Assembly (NCBI RefSeq): GCF_002575655.3
Contig: NC_053039.3
Span: 378,859,633-378,923,632, forward strand
From: Aegilops tauschii subsp. strangulata
Taxonomy: Eukaryota > Streptophyta > Magnoliopsida > Poales > Poaceae
DNA: 64,000 nt
Direction: 5' to 3'
Shown here: in pieces, positions 48,425 through 61,699 of the stretch
Numbering within the stretch: position 1 is the stretch's first letter
How the letters are laid out: each line of letters opens with the position of its first letter
Translations under genes and position numbers: made by a program
Notes under the pieces: model-generated
The model's input: the letters and a program-made list of their open reading frames with translations, nothing else
Told to the model about the DNA's origin: nothing
Database searches by the model: none

Positions 48425-51400
48425 GACTCCCACTTGCACTAGAGTCAATAATCTAGCTTATGCTAATGCACTTCACACCTGTGGCACACCGGTGTAAATA
48501 TGCTTCGCTTGTAGTATAGCCTGATGTCCAACGGATCTGACGACTTCAGTTCCGTGTGTATCTTTGCATGTCCTCGCGTTTTCATGTTTTCAAAAAATTC
48601 ATATTTTGTGTGGACTTGGCTTTGTATGTATGTGAATCACAGGTCGAACCTGGATTCCTCAGACTGAGTTATGGTGCAACTACCTGCAGTAGTGTCCCAT
48701 TGTCAAAAGCCATCTTGGAACTATACTAAGTTCATGAATGAACTATATGATTCAACATTTTCTTTGTCACTTCTAAAGCGTCAACATACTTAGCCCTTGT
48801 TATAGAATTCGCCACAGTAACTAGTTTGAACAAATTCCATCTAACTGTGCCACCACATTGTGTGTTACACAAAACCCTTAATTTAAATCGAAAATCGCAT
48901 GGAGAAAAGATGAAGACTCTATCGATGTAACATTTTACAACGAACTCTTCATGATCTCTGCTTGCGAGAAAACCATGTCATCAGTACTTACTCTAGTACT
49001 CTGTGACATCTTTCACTGTTGTCCCATGATCAGTAATTTGATCACTTTGGTATCCATACTCGCAACACCTTGGGAGTATCGGACATATCTGGTTGTTTTA
49101 CATACCATGGAATACATGATTAATCCAAACACAAAAGTGTGTGGATTCTGCATCATGTATTTTACTCATCAGTGTTTTGGGACACCGAGTCTTGCAAAAA
49201 CTCTTTCCATGTGACTTTGGCAAGAATCACTCCTTGGCGTTTTAAATGCTAAAAGGTTTTAACATCTTGTCAATATGTATTCATTGCTTAGCCCCATTAG
49301 GTAAATCTATCTCCATAGATCATCATGCCTAATATTGAGGCTATTTAGCCTAAGCACTTCATCGAAAAACTATTTTCAAATGAAGTCCTAATTTGTGTCA
49401 AGAAATTTATTTCCAATTACCAATGTGCCAAGCACATAAGGTTTTTAGAAATATTATTACGCTCCCACTTACTTTCTTGAATTACAAGCATCTTCGTTAC
49501 CCATTGATGAAGTCAAAACCCCTTTGACCATTTCATCAAAACACGAAGATTCCAACTCCATTTTGCTCTCTTCTGTCCATTGCTGGAACTCTGAAGTTTG
49601 CATACCTACTAGCATCCTCTGGATCGACAAATTACTTTGGACTGTATCATATACAAGTCCTAGCTTTCATTTCCATCAGATGGAAATCCTTTTATCATCC
49701 ATGTTTCATATCTCATGATTGAACTATGTATTAATTGCTAGTTCAACCCGAACCGACTTTAAGCATCGCTACGATGAAAACAACCTCATCGTATTATTTC
49801 AACAAGTCGAGCTTTATGGATAAAACATTTTATCCGTATCAGTTTTAAGTTCCATAAATATTCGTTAGACTCTAAGTCTTCCGAAAGGTGTATCAAGGTT
49901 TTAATCTTGAATCACTTATATGGAAACTAACTCGGGTTGTATTGGCATTTAGCCAATTCCGGAGTCAGGGCCCATCAACGCTTCCTTGTGTATCGTAGGT
50001 ATAATGTTGTCTAACAACAATATCTCGTTTGCGCACCTGAGAGGTTTGCATGAGCCTTGCCTACGTGGTTCAGCTGCAAGTTCGACCGAAGTTCATACAT
50101 TTTATTGTAGAGACTTCTGTATCAGTCGCAGTAGGAAACTCTGGAATTTCTTCCAAGGTCTCTTTCCTTTGATCTGATGAAGATACTGTTTATCTCGTCG
50201 AGTTGCACTATTCTCCCACTCACCTTTTAGAAAGAACCATTCTCTTTAAAAGCACACCGTTTCGCGGCAAAACTATTTGCCTCGGTATAGTGAGGGAGGA
50301 ATACCCAACATTTTGGTATAACCTACAAAGTAGCACTTGTCTGATTTGGAATAGGTTTGTAACCTTTTACACAAGCCCCATATTCCAAATGTTAAGAAAA
50401 GATATAACATGGTTGGGCGTACCATACCATGGCTTCATTTCAACAGACCCGATGTAGCTCTTTTCAGTGTAAAAGCCGCAGTCTCTAAAGCATCACTTTA
50501 AAAGGGATAATGGCAAATTTATTTATGTCATCTTTGACCTTACCATGTCATAAATGGTTTGATTACATCTCCACGGACTTTCCACTTGTAGTGGTGTTCC
50601 GGGAGGTGCAAGTTTATGAAACCCCTTTCACAACTCATCAGACATTCGCTAAACATGTAACTCAAATATTCCTTTGTGCAATCAAATTGCAGAAACATAA
50701 TTTTCTTGTTACAATAACTTCTACTTCATTTTTGAGAACCTTTCGAATGATTTCAAAAGATCCAGACTTACGTCTCATCAAGTAAATATCCATATATCTA
50801 CTTGAGTCATTTCTGAAGATAAATAAATCCACCACTAACAACACTTATCGGACTACACACATCAAATGTATGATCACTAATAAGTTTGTTGTTCGTTCCT
50901 TATGGCTTGTGAACGGTATTTTAGTCACTTCACTTTTCGGAGGAAAGTTGCAAGTGTCAGATGATTCAAAATCAATAAGACTTCAAAATCCATCATAATG
51001 GAATTTTCCATGCGGGTTTCTCCAATGTGACCAAATGTAGTGCCACACTTGTGTGGTATTCTTTTAGTCTTGCGACATTTAGCGTCAGTGTTATGGATGT
51101 ATCATATTACCCTCAATATTCATAACATACGTCCCATCGATGATGGAAGTATGGCCCTTATGTTATTCATAATACTTAACAACAATTGTTGTTTTTATGA
51201 ACAACTCTTTTGCAACAAACATTGTGCAATGGGCTAGAGTGTATGAAACTCTAAAATGAATTATGAAAGTAAACCCAGAGGTATTGTATTATTATCAATA
51301 TTCATAACATACATCTCATTCATAATGAAAGTATGGCCCTTGTGTTATTCATAACATCGAACATAAAAAGTTCGCTTATGAACAACCTTCTTGCAAGATG

Positions 51401-53606
51401 CCTTATGCAATGGGATAGAGTTTGTAAAACTCTAAATGAATTATGAAAATAAATACAGACGGCAATACACCGATGGAAGGTATAGTAACATTTACTATGT
51501 TCCCTGTGTATACCTTAACCTCATTTCTAGCTAGTCTTTCAGGCCATAGTAGTTCTTACATCGAGTTGCAACAGAATGCAATCGAGCGGGCATTTTTGTG
51601 ATGAACTCACAATACCCAAGAATTAGTGATTAACATGTTTAACCATAATTCGCAAGAACTATATCTTTGACCAACCTTCTATACATCAAAAAACTTGTAT
51701 GACATTCATACATGAGCTGGATATTCCAGTCTTCTTTCCTTTTGCCTTTATACTTCTAGCAGTTTAACTTTTAGTATTTCTCCTACTCTCAGAAGAAGCA
51801 CCCAACTTAAGAGTGGCATTAGCCCCGGACTTCCTAGGCGTGTAAGTCATACTAACACCCTTTGGACACTTCCTTTCTCTTTAAGTTGTTGTTTTATTCA
51901 CCTTTCATTATATGACAGGCGTTCTTCTGGATCCCTTTCCCAACAGTCAAATGCATAGTAAACACTTTTACTAATACTTGCAAACAAACATTGCTTTGTT
52001 TGTATCTAAAAATAATTTTCAGTTCCATGAATATCATATAACTATCCCAACTTTCGAAGTTTGGGTTTCATGGAAGCAAACATATTCCACTTGACCGTAA
52101 CAGAATTCTAGCTTTTGGATCAAAGGACGAGAGTCACATGATCCATAGCATTAGCGGGAGGATATGGAAAGCATGCGATAGGACAAAGTCCTTCTCGGCA
52201 CTTTTGAGGACAATCCTCATATTACGGTACCAATCGTAAAGTTTTAACCAGATATTTAACAGCTATTCAATTTTAACAGGGAAGGTGGAAACGCGAGCCA
52301 TTATTCTACAACTATTTTGCATATAACACTTAGACAATGTTCATAATTAATTGCTCGTGATACAAGACCCACATTTCAATTGTTTGCCATTGGTGTAACA
52401 CCACTGATGACGAAAAATCTCAACCGGTAGGCCAACTTGCCAATCACATCTCTATGTGACTCTTGTTCATCTTTCGATGCATGTGTTCCGAGCTCATGAC
52501 GGTCATGCCTGAACGTCAAGACAACCAAGTGATCTGGCTGCGAGGTCTCAACTCACCCGCCTCACACTTCTCTAATCGTTCGTACCCGTGTGACACGGCG
52601 CACCCCGAAAAGATAGGTGCCGTGACGGTGCTACACTTGGGAGAACACTAACTACTTGGTATTTTAAGTGAGAGATCACCCTAATAAAAGCGACTACCGT
52701 GCAATCAAGAAGGGTGCATCATAAGGGATAAACATCTCAGGCAATTCATAATAGCATGATATGGTATAGCCCTTTCTGACGGAGAAGTCTTTCATTTCTT
52801 CGTCTTCGGCATTCGCGTCGGTGTTCACCTTCGCGAAGATTGCCACCACCTTGTCGATGCACCAGATAATATTGCTATCTCTATAGCTAACAAAATAATG
52901 CATTACAACAAGGTTGACACGCAGGTCATTAAAGTGCAATCATATGGCTCCAACCATCATGCCGAATCATGACACGCAGGTCATGTTAATCAAATTACAT
53001 CATATAGTCATCTCATACATAATCGAATTAGTATGAGCACTGCTATACCACATCATATGCACATCCTGCAAAACCAAGTTAGACGCCTCTAATCGGTTTA
53101 TGCAAAATTTATTTTACGTGGCTTCTAAGGTTTTGACTTAAACCGCAGCGACCAACGTTTTATCATCAAGTATGATTATTCAAGTTGCTAGATTAACATC
53201 TCGGGGTGTATGAAACACGGGATAATTAAATCTCGAGCCCCATACTAAACTTCGTCATACGCATGACCCCCGTGCAGATCATATCTGCAATGCCCTTTCA
53301 TCTGCGAATTTCATCTTTCTTTTGACTACGGCAGAACCCAAAGAACTGATAGCAGTTCCATGATCAATCAGGATCACGGATTGCCAGAACTTTGTCAAAT
53401 TCCACCATGCTGTCTCGAGATTGAGCAAACGCAAATTCTAGGGAAGCAACAAGAACCTCGGGTAATAGATTTCATCTGTCACCCGCATAAATAATTTTCA
53501 GCAATAGATCTCATCTACTATCTAATTATATTATGCAATACCCATACATCTCCATGTATTCTAGATCGAAACCTGCATCTACGCATAGCACGGCCCTTGA
53601 TGCCAC
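48425..53606 (-). pseudogene. Degenerate Copia internal region
   Basis: Starts (on plus) with GACTCCCACTTGCAC, the complement of the polypurine tract. The best coding trace is minus strand 50844-50662, where MDIYLMRRKSGSFE and RNDSSRY parallel the integrase-core segment YGYIYLMKHKSETFE of BARE-type elements (compare 42600 in the neighbouring Copia). Other stretches are collinear with that element at DNA level (reverse transcriptase area near 49440, gag area near 51700-52000). No frame exceeds about 90 codons. Decayed well beyond what the LTR age would give. Confidence 0.7.
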
Positions 53607-55774
53607 TGAAGGGGAACGCGATAGAAAACAAAAATTTTCTGACCTACGCACCAGCCCAGGACCACTATGGAGACTGCATACATGGTTTGATCTTTTTCGT
53701 TACCGACTCGTAGTGCAGCGGGAAGTAGAGTCGATGACGATCGGCGGTGCAGATCCCCGCAGCTAGGATTTACAACCTCCCAACCGCGAGGATGTATACC
53801 CTCATCTGCTCCTCAGACAGCCCTCCGGGAGGCGGTCGAACAGCCCCCCGGACGGTGTCGCGGACAGCCCTTCGGGAGGACTTTCGAAACTCGAACGGTC
53901 ACTCGGACAGCCCTTCGGGAGGACCTTCGAAACTCGGACGGTCACACGGACAGCCCTTCGGGAGGCACTCACGAACTAAGACCGAAACTACGATCTCTCT
54001 ACAGAGTTGCACACATACGGTGTCATCTATCCGGCAGGGCTTCGCCGTCCAGAACTAGTTCCTGCCGGAACCCAGACAGCCTTACGGCTCTACGAAACTC
54101 TTTTCGTGGGAGGGAGAGAAGAAGCCAGATAATGCATGGCATGTGTATGAGAGCAAGGGATGAGTGTGGAGGGCTGCCCCTCCACCTCTATTTATAGGAA
54201 ATCCCAAGGGGGTAGGGTAGTTTCACAAAAAACCCAAAATGCACATGAATGAAGTCCTTCCACAAGGACCTAGGAGTGAAACCAAGGAACAAGAGGGTCC
54301 CCAAGGGGGGATACCCCATGTGGCCGGCCACACCCCCATGAGGGGCCCAAAAAATGGCTCCTATCCATCCATCTCATCCCCAAGATCTTTTGGAGCAAAG
54401 CCCCAAAAGGTGGCTTTCCATAAAGTAACCATAAAGCTGATTTTCACTATTCACAACGACATTTTTCAGCGTCTGATCGAACTGAAAATATTTATGTGGG
54501 CTAAGAACATTTCCAGTACCCACTAAAATGATTTTCAACGCGTTCCAAAACAATTCCGGTTTAGTGATTTTCATCTACGAAACGCATCTGAAGTGGCTCC
54601 GGCAGCTCCGGAACATTTCCGGTTTTTATCTCAGAAAATTCCAAAAAGCTTCCAGAATGATTCTGGCATCCTCCAAGAATTATCAGGCATGTGCCGAAAC
54701 CAATTTCACTTAATGGTGTATCCCGAAAAAACTTTTCGGTATCATCGAAACTTATCCGATGACCTCTCTCTGCGGTACGATTCCGCTGTCCGAAGCTTTT
54801 CGGTGTCCGAAACTTTTTCGGTGATTTTCTCTCAGACTCCCTGTCTAGTATTCAGCAGATAGACGGCCCTTAAGCGTGTGACCCTATAGGTTCGGTGAAG
54901 TATAGACATGACCCCGAACCCCTTCCGATCAATGATCAACATCGAAGCCGTGGACACCCATATTGACCCCTATACCCACACGAATAAATATTCGAGTGAA
55001 CCTCCAGTTGCCGTGTGCTATTCCTGTTGCTTCGTGATATGTTACAAATACCCGAGGTGAGACATGTTGGCATTCCCGTGGATCAACAACTTGTCCACTA
55101 TGCTAGTTACCTCGTTACCGGTATTGTTCTCTTTTCTCATTATCGTGTTCCGGCATCCCCGTGATCAAATCACAAAGTGTCTGGCCAGACGATGATGGAT
55201 ACCGTAACACCGAGAGGGCCCAGAGATATCTCTCCATCGTCGGAGGAGCAAATCCCAATCTTGAGCTATCAAGTTACTTGACACACTTTTCCATGAACCC
55301 GTAAGCCGCCGTAATAGCCACCCATTTACGGATGACGTTTAACAAACCCCAAAGTTCATGAAGCAAGCATGAAGAAACTCGATACTCTCATGGTCTAAGG
55401 AATCATGCAAACGTTAACCATCTCTGTGTTATGTACCAATAAACTTGTGACGAATGAATCTCATAGCATAACATCAATCCGGGTCGATTCAACACAAATG
55501 TTCTCTTAACATTGTGCCCTCAAGTTGCTGGCATAGACATGCCCATGACCAGGAAAACAGAATCATCATGCAACACTTGAGCTAGTCTTAGAGGCCAGAC
55601 TAGGAATACTTCTTACCGTTTATTATTCCACACGTGCATTTGAGTCTTCCTCCGAGCCTCATGGATATTGCAGACTCGAGAGTCATTGCAGTTATAGCAT
55701 GGAACATAAACATAATTATGAACTCGGAGATAAATAATATCATTTATTATTGCCTCTAGGGCATATCTCCTACA
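53607..55774 (-). repeat. Copia 5' LTR (young element)
   Basis: Left edge TGAAGGGGAACGCGAT, right edge ATATCTCCTACA; nearly identical to 46255-48424. Bordered on the left by the primer-site complement. Confidence 0.95.
54188..54197 (-). promoter_or_regulatory. TATA box of young Copia 5' LTR
   Basis: The complement reads CTATAAATAG, matching 46836-46845. As the 5' LTR, this is the copy that would drive transcription leftward. Confidence 0.6.
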
Positions 55775-56039
55775 CTTCCATGATGATAAATCGTGCGTCA
55801 TAGAAGTGCTTTCGTCAAGGGTGACCGACACATGGCATCGACCGTAACGGGTCACTGTTAAGCTATCGGGTCCGGTTTTGGATCCGATAACCCGTTAACA
55901 GCCCGGACCAATGGGGATTTTCCACGTGTAAAATTCTCATTGGCCGGAGGAAACATGTGTTGGCTCACCGGTGGGACAGATGTCATCCACTCATTGGACA
56001 GGAGGCGCCTATGATACGTCGACATGTGGCACGGCCCAA

Positions 56040-56930
56040 CAGACATTCCGGTGAAAAGGCCGACCCAGCTAAAGGCCCACTATGTTTTTTCAGACACTAC
56101 TGGGTTGGCCCGTTAATAGCCTGCCATGTTTTGGGTCAAATTGAGGCCCATACCATATCAGGCCCGTTCATAGCCTGCAGTGTTTTGGGCGAAATTACGG
56201 CCCATATCAGATCAGGCCCGTTAACAGGCCACTGTTCTTTTGGGCCCATTCTAAGACAGGTTTGTATTTCAGCCTGTTAAATGCCCATTTACCAGTTCGG
56301 CCCGATAATAGTATCGGCCTGTTAGCGGCCCGTGGTGTATCTGGGACGTTGTTGGCCCGTTTTAACTTTAGGCCATTTAACGGCCCATGCAGAAACTGGG
56401 CTATTTCTTGTCCGAAGTAACTTTAGGCCTCTTAACGGCCCGTAGTCTTCGTGGATAAATTTTAGCCCAACTGGCCTATCGGCCTGTTAATGGCCCGTGT
56501 AATAGTTGGGCATAATTACTGCCCGCGTTGAATCCGGCCTGCTTATAGCCCATCTGATAATGGCCCGTGACACTTTTGGGCCTATGGCCCGCATGGATAC
56601 CGGCCTGCCTAAAGCCCATAATTTTATTGGGCCAAACAGGCCTGAGATATATTTTGGCCTGTTAACTGCTCGTCCTATTTGGGCCCAACATGGGCCTTAG
56701 GCAGTTTCGGCCTGTATTGGCCCATGAATTTTTTGGCTCAACGCTAGCCCAATCTAGGTTTTAGCCTGTTAAAAGCCCATGGTATTCTCTGGCCCAGCTG
56801 GCCAGAACTTTACTCGGCCTGTTAAAGGAGGGAAACTACTATAGTTTTAGACCTGCTAATGGCCCAATATGATTATAGGCCCACGTTTTGGCCCATATGA
56901 GTAACGGGCCGGCCTGAAGACCGACAACAC
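56040..56930 (+). repeat. GGCC-rich degenerate repeat array
   Basis: About 25 degenerate units around the pair GGCCCGTTAATAGCCTG and GGCCTGTTAACGGCCCG, alternating in spacing of about 30-40 bp. It is part of the subterminal region of the CACTA starting at 46079. No coding frame. Confidence 0.8.
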
Positions 56931-57140
56931 TGAGATCCACTAAACCTTCTGGCCTAAATTACAGCATACCAACCAAAGAATAAACCTAGACTATACAATA
57001 AAGAAATTATGGCATATTACATCCACTGGGAATCAAAGTTCGCTACCGGTGATAATAAAGCGCAACGTGACCGCGGATTGCATACACTGGGCATCAAAGG
57101 TCGCCACCAGTGCATATAAATGCGCCGACAAAAGAATATA

Positions 57141-57262
57141 CTCCCTCCATCCGAAAATACTTGTCATCAAAATGGATAGAAAGAGATGTATCTAGAACTA
57201 AAATACATCTACATACACCCCCTTTATCGATTTTGATGACAAGTATTTCCGGACGAAGGGAG
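57141..57262. mobile_element. Stowaway MITE (Tc1/Mariner)
   Basis: CTCCCTCCATCCGAAAATAC at the left and its imperfect complement ending GAAGGGAG at the right, with TA duplications (57139-57140, 57263-57264). Length 122 bp; nearly a full palindrome (TTGTCATCAAAATGGATA against its complement). Confidence 0.93.
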
Positions 57263-57406
57263 TACAAAACTGAGAGCACTTCAGAAGGCACTAGGCCTGG
57301 CCAGGACGGGCCCCACAAGTAGCCCAACAAGCTGATGAGACCTCAGTTGTGTCAACGATAGATGCTCCATCCCTAGCTGTATGGCACCATAGTGCGCAAG
57401 GCTGTC

Positions 57407-60400
57407 CTATGACATCTTCATTGCATCTTTGACTTCAAGTCGGAGCTGAGCTGAAGCGAGCCTTTCCGCTTTAAGTTGAGACTGAAGAAGTCGAACTGAT
57501 TGAGGCAGCGACTGCACAGAGGTTGTCTCACACCTGCTGGTGAGTAGCTTCAACTCACTATCTTCATCAAGACAGGACCTTGGGGTCATCTCGCTGTCCT
57601 CAAGATGGTTTGGCTCACTATCTTCCCTAAAGTTCTGCCTGGCATAAGAGATACGACTCTGAAAGAGAAACAAGGAGACACGTAACATGTTTCACAATTA
57701 TATAAGCAAATAAATGGATCTGTTCTGCATAAGGAACATGTTTTTACAACTACAATTTAAAACTGGTAGTTGTTGCAAACATCCAATTAGATGTAAACAG
57801 CAAAGTAAACCGCAGTGGAGGAAATGATGTCTATCCAAATCTATACTAGAACAAAGTTTGAAGGCTTGAGAAGGATGAACTTATATTACATGTTAACACG
57901 GGCTGGACAAAGCCCTTTTCTATGTTGATGGAAGGATAATTCAATAAATTCCCCAAAGAAAATTCTTTATAAGCGTTGCCATTATTCTACATTTTGCAAA
58001 GAGTAAATATAGATCAAATAATATTGGAAGAAACAGAGGATAATGAAGCTCAGGTGCAGACTGATGATACATAATCAAATAGCAATTAATTAAGTACAGT
58101 GTTACAAGGCAAAAGGTACTGACAAGAGGAATGCAGACATCAACGTGTGCAGTGGCATTGGCTTTATTCAACATTTTGGTAAGACTAAATGTAGATATGA
58201 TAATTTGGAGAAAGTGGAGGGCACGGCAGATAAGATGCAGAGTAATGCTTGACAATCAACTATCTCGCGATGGAAGTACAGTAATACCACCACCATCCGT
58301 TATTACTTGTCGCTCAAATGGATGTATCTAGCACTATTAAGTTCAAAATACATCCAATTTATCAACAATTAATTTGATACAGAGGGAGTACATGACAACA
58401 GGTACTTACATGAGCAATCCAAAACTTCATAACCATTGTGTTAATTCTACAGTTATCTAAGAGTAAATATAGATCTTATAATTTCAAGCAAAGGGAGGAT
58501 AAAGAAGCGAACATTTATAGTGATGCTACATAATCAAACAGTAATGAGTGTAAGTATGCTGACAAAGGGCAAGAGGTACTGACAAGGGCAATGCAGAGCC
58601 CAGTATTGTTGTGAGATCCTATGATCCTTTGAGCAAGGAGATTCATCTGAAATTAGTTTTCATACAAGAGAGAAGGTAAGGCACATGCAGAAATTTAGGA
58701 GTTCAAATTTTGAATTGATATCATAGACAGTACCTGACGCTGGGCTCTCAGCAGTTCTAATAGGGGTTTGGCCAGTGGAGTAGGGGTAAAGTGTGGTACA
58801 GTTGGGCCTGTGTTTTCTGTGGCTGCTGATCTATCTGATTTAACAGGTATCACTACCTTTTCCAAATACCTAGTTTGTACTCCTTGAGGATCTGCACTCA
58901 CCCTCTTCCTTTTGGACATCTATTACGAAAGAACAACATTTGACTGGAAAAACATAGTATGACGACACATGGAATAGGTACAAAAAATGGATAGGTATGG
59001 CATATACTCATATATGATGCTTAAACTAAGCAGATGGTGTAAAAAAGTAGAAGTAATGCAAGAGGTCGGATGCAAAATATGTGCGACCAATACAACCTTG
59101 CCAAGTTAGAGCAAGCACCTTGATGGGTGAATAAGATAGGTTATCCTCCACCATGCCAAGTTTGTTAGCCAGTGGATTGTTCCGCAATATTCCTCTCGTG
59201 CGCCCATTCTCATATTCATTTTGATAATGTTCAATACTGACATGCATGAAAACATAACAAGTGAGATTATCTTTGTAATGCAGAAGTGATTCTAATCCAA
59301 TACTGCCTCCCTATAAACCCCTTTGTGCTATCTCTGCAACTCTTCTAAGAGATGCCATGCATGCTATAATTTGGTGTGTGCATTAATATAATGTGGCCTA
59401 CTACTCAATATATGAGAGCTCCAGAAGTGATGATACTTCATAGATGACAGCTTCAACATATAGTACAGAAGAACAAGTCGACCTGACCTGACAGATTCAA
59501 AATATACTAAGGGAGAACAACTCGACCTGACCAGTCGACTGCAAATGTCTCTGCTACTCTTCCCAACAAGGAACATACTTATTAAAGAACAGAAGAGGAT
59601 CATCTTAAAGAAGAGCAGAAGAGCAAGAAGATTGAAGATATTACAAGTCTTTCTATACAATGTCGATTGGCCACCCATGATGAACCAGAGTGTATAGAGA
59701 AATACTATTCCTTCCGGTCTCTCCATATGTGGCTCACACGCATTTCAAAACTATAGTAGGAACATTTAGCTGACCAATTAAACATCTCTCGGTTTTACTA
59801 ATATCAGCATAATATCATATTTGAATTTGTACAACTAAGCTTGTTTAGCTCGATGGGTGGAGTAGTGCTATTACGACACGAACCACGTAGGCTGATCGTG
59901 GTCATCATAAAATGGGGAAAACGTAAGCATGATGAGTATAGTGTTCACCGTGGCAGTGGGATGGCAGATCTGAAGCTGCAAACCGTGCAAAGGGTAGTTA
60001 GCAACCGATGTTTGCTTTGAAATAACAACTAAGATTTGGTATGGACAAGAAAGTACAGTCAACAAGTGACAAAGAAATGCAATTCTGCTATCTCTCTATA
60101 TGTCGCGACATGCATTTCAAAACTCAAGTGGGCCTTTAGCTAACCAATTAAATATGTTTGTTAACTAATATCAGTATCATATCACAATCATATTTGAACA
60201 ACTAAGCTTTGGAATTTTGAGTGTTGTGTTGTTTAGCTTGAAGGGTGGAGTAATGCTAGTACGACAGAAAGCACCTACGCAGATCATAGTAGAGTAGATA
60301 AAAGGGGAAAACCCTAAGAATCAAGAGTAAAATCAGGAAAGTGGAATTAGCTGGACCAGTGGGTGGCGCACATGCTTTTCGAAACGAATATAGGAACATT

Positions 60401-61113
60401 AGGTGACCAATTAAACGTTCTCTATTTTAGTGATATGAGCATCATATCAGATTCGTATTTCAGCACCTAAGCTTTGGAAGTATGAGTGGCATGTTGTTTC
60501 GCTTGATGGGTTGAGGTCTTGAGGAGCAGTGCTAGCACGACACGAAGCACCTACGATGATGGTAGTGAATATAAAGGGGGGAAACCATAAGCTTTACGAG
60601 TATAGTGGCCGAGCCCTGGCGGATCTGAAGGTGCAAACCGGACAAAGCTACTGCGCAACCAATGTTTGCTTTCAACTAGCCACTACGATTTGGTACGGAC
60701 AAGAAAAGTATAGTAAACAATTTATGATCTATTTTCCGGGTGAGATCAATTACTTAAGCACATATGGAAGAGTACCACCTATCTTACGACGCCGTGTAGG
60801 CCCCTGCTGATATGTTGAGGGTGTTGCGGGTGCGACGGCTATCGGCAAAAGGGAAGAAGACTTTAGATGGCAGACGACCGGGTCGGGGGATAAATCTTGT
60901 TGCCGTGGACGAGGCGGTCGTAGGAGCGGCAACGGCAAGGTGGACAACGACGGCGATGAAGCGAGAGGACGCGATGAAAGGATCCTGTTCCGGCGCCGTG
61001 GATGAGAGACGTCCATCTCTTGCAGTGGACGACGGGGTAGGGGTAGCGGCTCTGGCAAGGTGGAGGATGGGGTGGCAGACGGAGGAGGCTGGCCGTAGTG
61101 GGTAGGTTGTCAT
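57407..61113 (-). CDS. Possible multi-exon gene in CACTA, unknown product
   Basis: Candidate minus-strand exons with splice-like borders: 61113-60788 (ATG, Ser/Pro/Arg-rich, donor GTAAGA), about 59238-59120 (IEHYQNEYENGRTRG, NNPLANKLGMVEDN), 58919-58734 (KRKRVSADPQGVQTRYLEK, acceptor TAG and donor CAG/GTACTG) and 57658-57407 (acidic, then Gln/Leu/Glu coiled coil LLQSQLKAERLASAQLRLE, stop). The basic KRKR patch suggests nuclear targeting. The large gaps between exons hold tandem duplications and MITEs. No family is recognised. The single gene pointing at the element's left end parallels the B3-like genes in the CACTA-like elements at 20-33 kb. Exon linkage is unproven, and exons between 59.3 and 60.7 kb could be missing. 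Confidence 0.35.
57960..58600 (+). repeat. Diverged tandem copies (about 230 bp)
   Basis: Three copies with AGAGTAAATATAGATC, GATGATACATAATCAAA and GGTACTGACAAGAGG-like segments, near 57970, 58145 and 58440. Lie between exons 57407-57658 and 58734-58919 of the candidate gene. Confidence 0.6.
58287..58388. mobile_element. Degenerate Stowaway MITE
   Basis: Left CACCATCCGTTATTACTTGTC resembles the Stowaway start, right ends ACAGAGGGAG, with TA on both sides (58285-58286, 58389-58390). It contains ATGGATGTATCTAGCAC as in related MITEs. More decayed than the one at 57141. Confidence 0.7.
59750..60600 (+). repeat. Three diverged tandem copies (about 270-370 bp)
   Basis: Copies begin near 59772, 60143 and 60400 with GACCAATTAAAC-like text and share ACTAAGCTTTGGA and TACGACACGAAGCACCTACG. 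Located upstream of the 59.2-kb exon of the candidate gene. Confidence 0.65.
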
Positions 61114-61124
61114 GGCGCCGATGG

Positions 61125-61600
61125 TGTATGAATGGGGAAATGGAGGGGGAGGGGGATCTCAAACTTTGGGACACGCTTGTCTGAAATGTGGGAAAGTTAC
61201 GAACTTACCCCCCGTTTAAAATTTTGCACATCACGTCGGTCGGGGATAGGACGGTAATCTCGCATCTCCCAAATATTTGCCGGTAACGATTTCGGGCGAG
61301 GAGAGGGTGTTTTACCGCCCAAGGTTGGCGCCCACAGTGTATGAACGGGGCTGACAGGTAGGGCGGTTGTGTCACGTCTTAGGGAAGTTACACATCTGCC
61401 CCTATTTAAAATATTAGCCTACATCGATTTCAGACGAGGAGAGTTTGTTTTGCCGCCCACCGTGTATGAATGGGGAAATGGAGGGAGAGACACATGTCTT
61501 TCGGATGAGCTTGAATCAAATGTGTTTTGCCGCCCATGTTTGGCACCCACCGTGTCTGAATGGGCTCAGAGGCGGTCGTGTCACGTCCGATTGAAGTTAG
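61125..61600 (+). repeat. Degenerate direct repeats upstream of candidate gene
   Basis: Four copies of CACCGTGTATGAATGGG-like sequence, three of them preceded by TTTTGCCGCCC (near 61127, 61345, 61458 and 61545). They precede the ATG at 61113 on the minus strand, so may form its promoter region; that is inference. Confidence 0.55.
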
Positions 61601-61699
61601 TAGTCTACCCCTATCGACAGCAGTGTAAATCCGGTCGATAAGGATGTCAAGTGTCAGGGGTAGACAGTAATTTCCATCTCGCAAATACTTCCTTCGGGC

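Larger units (their letters stand above)
46255..55774 (-). mobile_element. Young Copia retrotransposon with degenerate internal region
   Basis: LTRs at 46255-48424 and 53607-55774, flanked by the 5-bp duplication CTTCC (46250-46254 and 55775-55779). By eye the LTRs differ at about 26 bases and two single-base indels over 2.17 kb, roughly 1.2%. A Met-type primer site complement is at 53594-53605. The internal region keeps only faint, stop-filled Copia pol similarity, so it must have moved using proteins from another element. It inserted into the CACTA beginning at 46079. Confidence 0.93.

Noticed and set aside
53747..54058. 103-codon frame conserved between the two young Copia LTRs (also 46395-46706)
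   Set aside because: The LTRs are about 99% identical because of replication, so sharing a frame is not evidence of coding.
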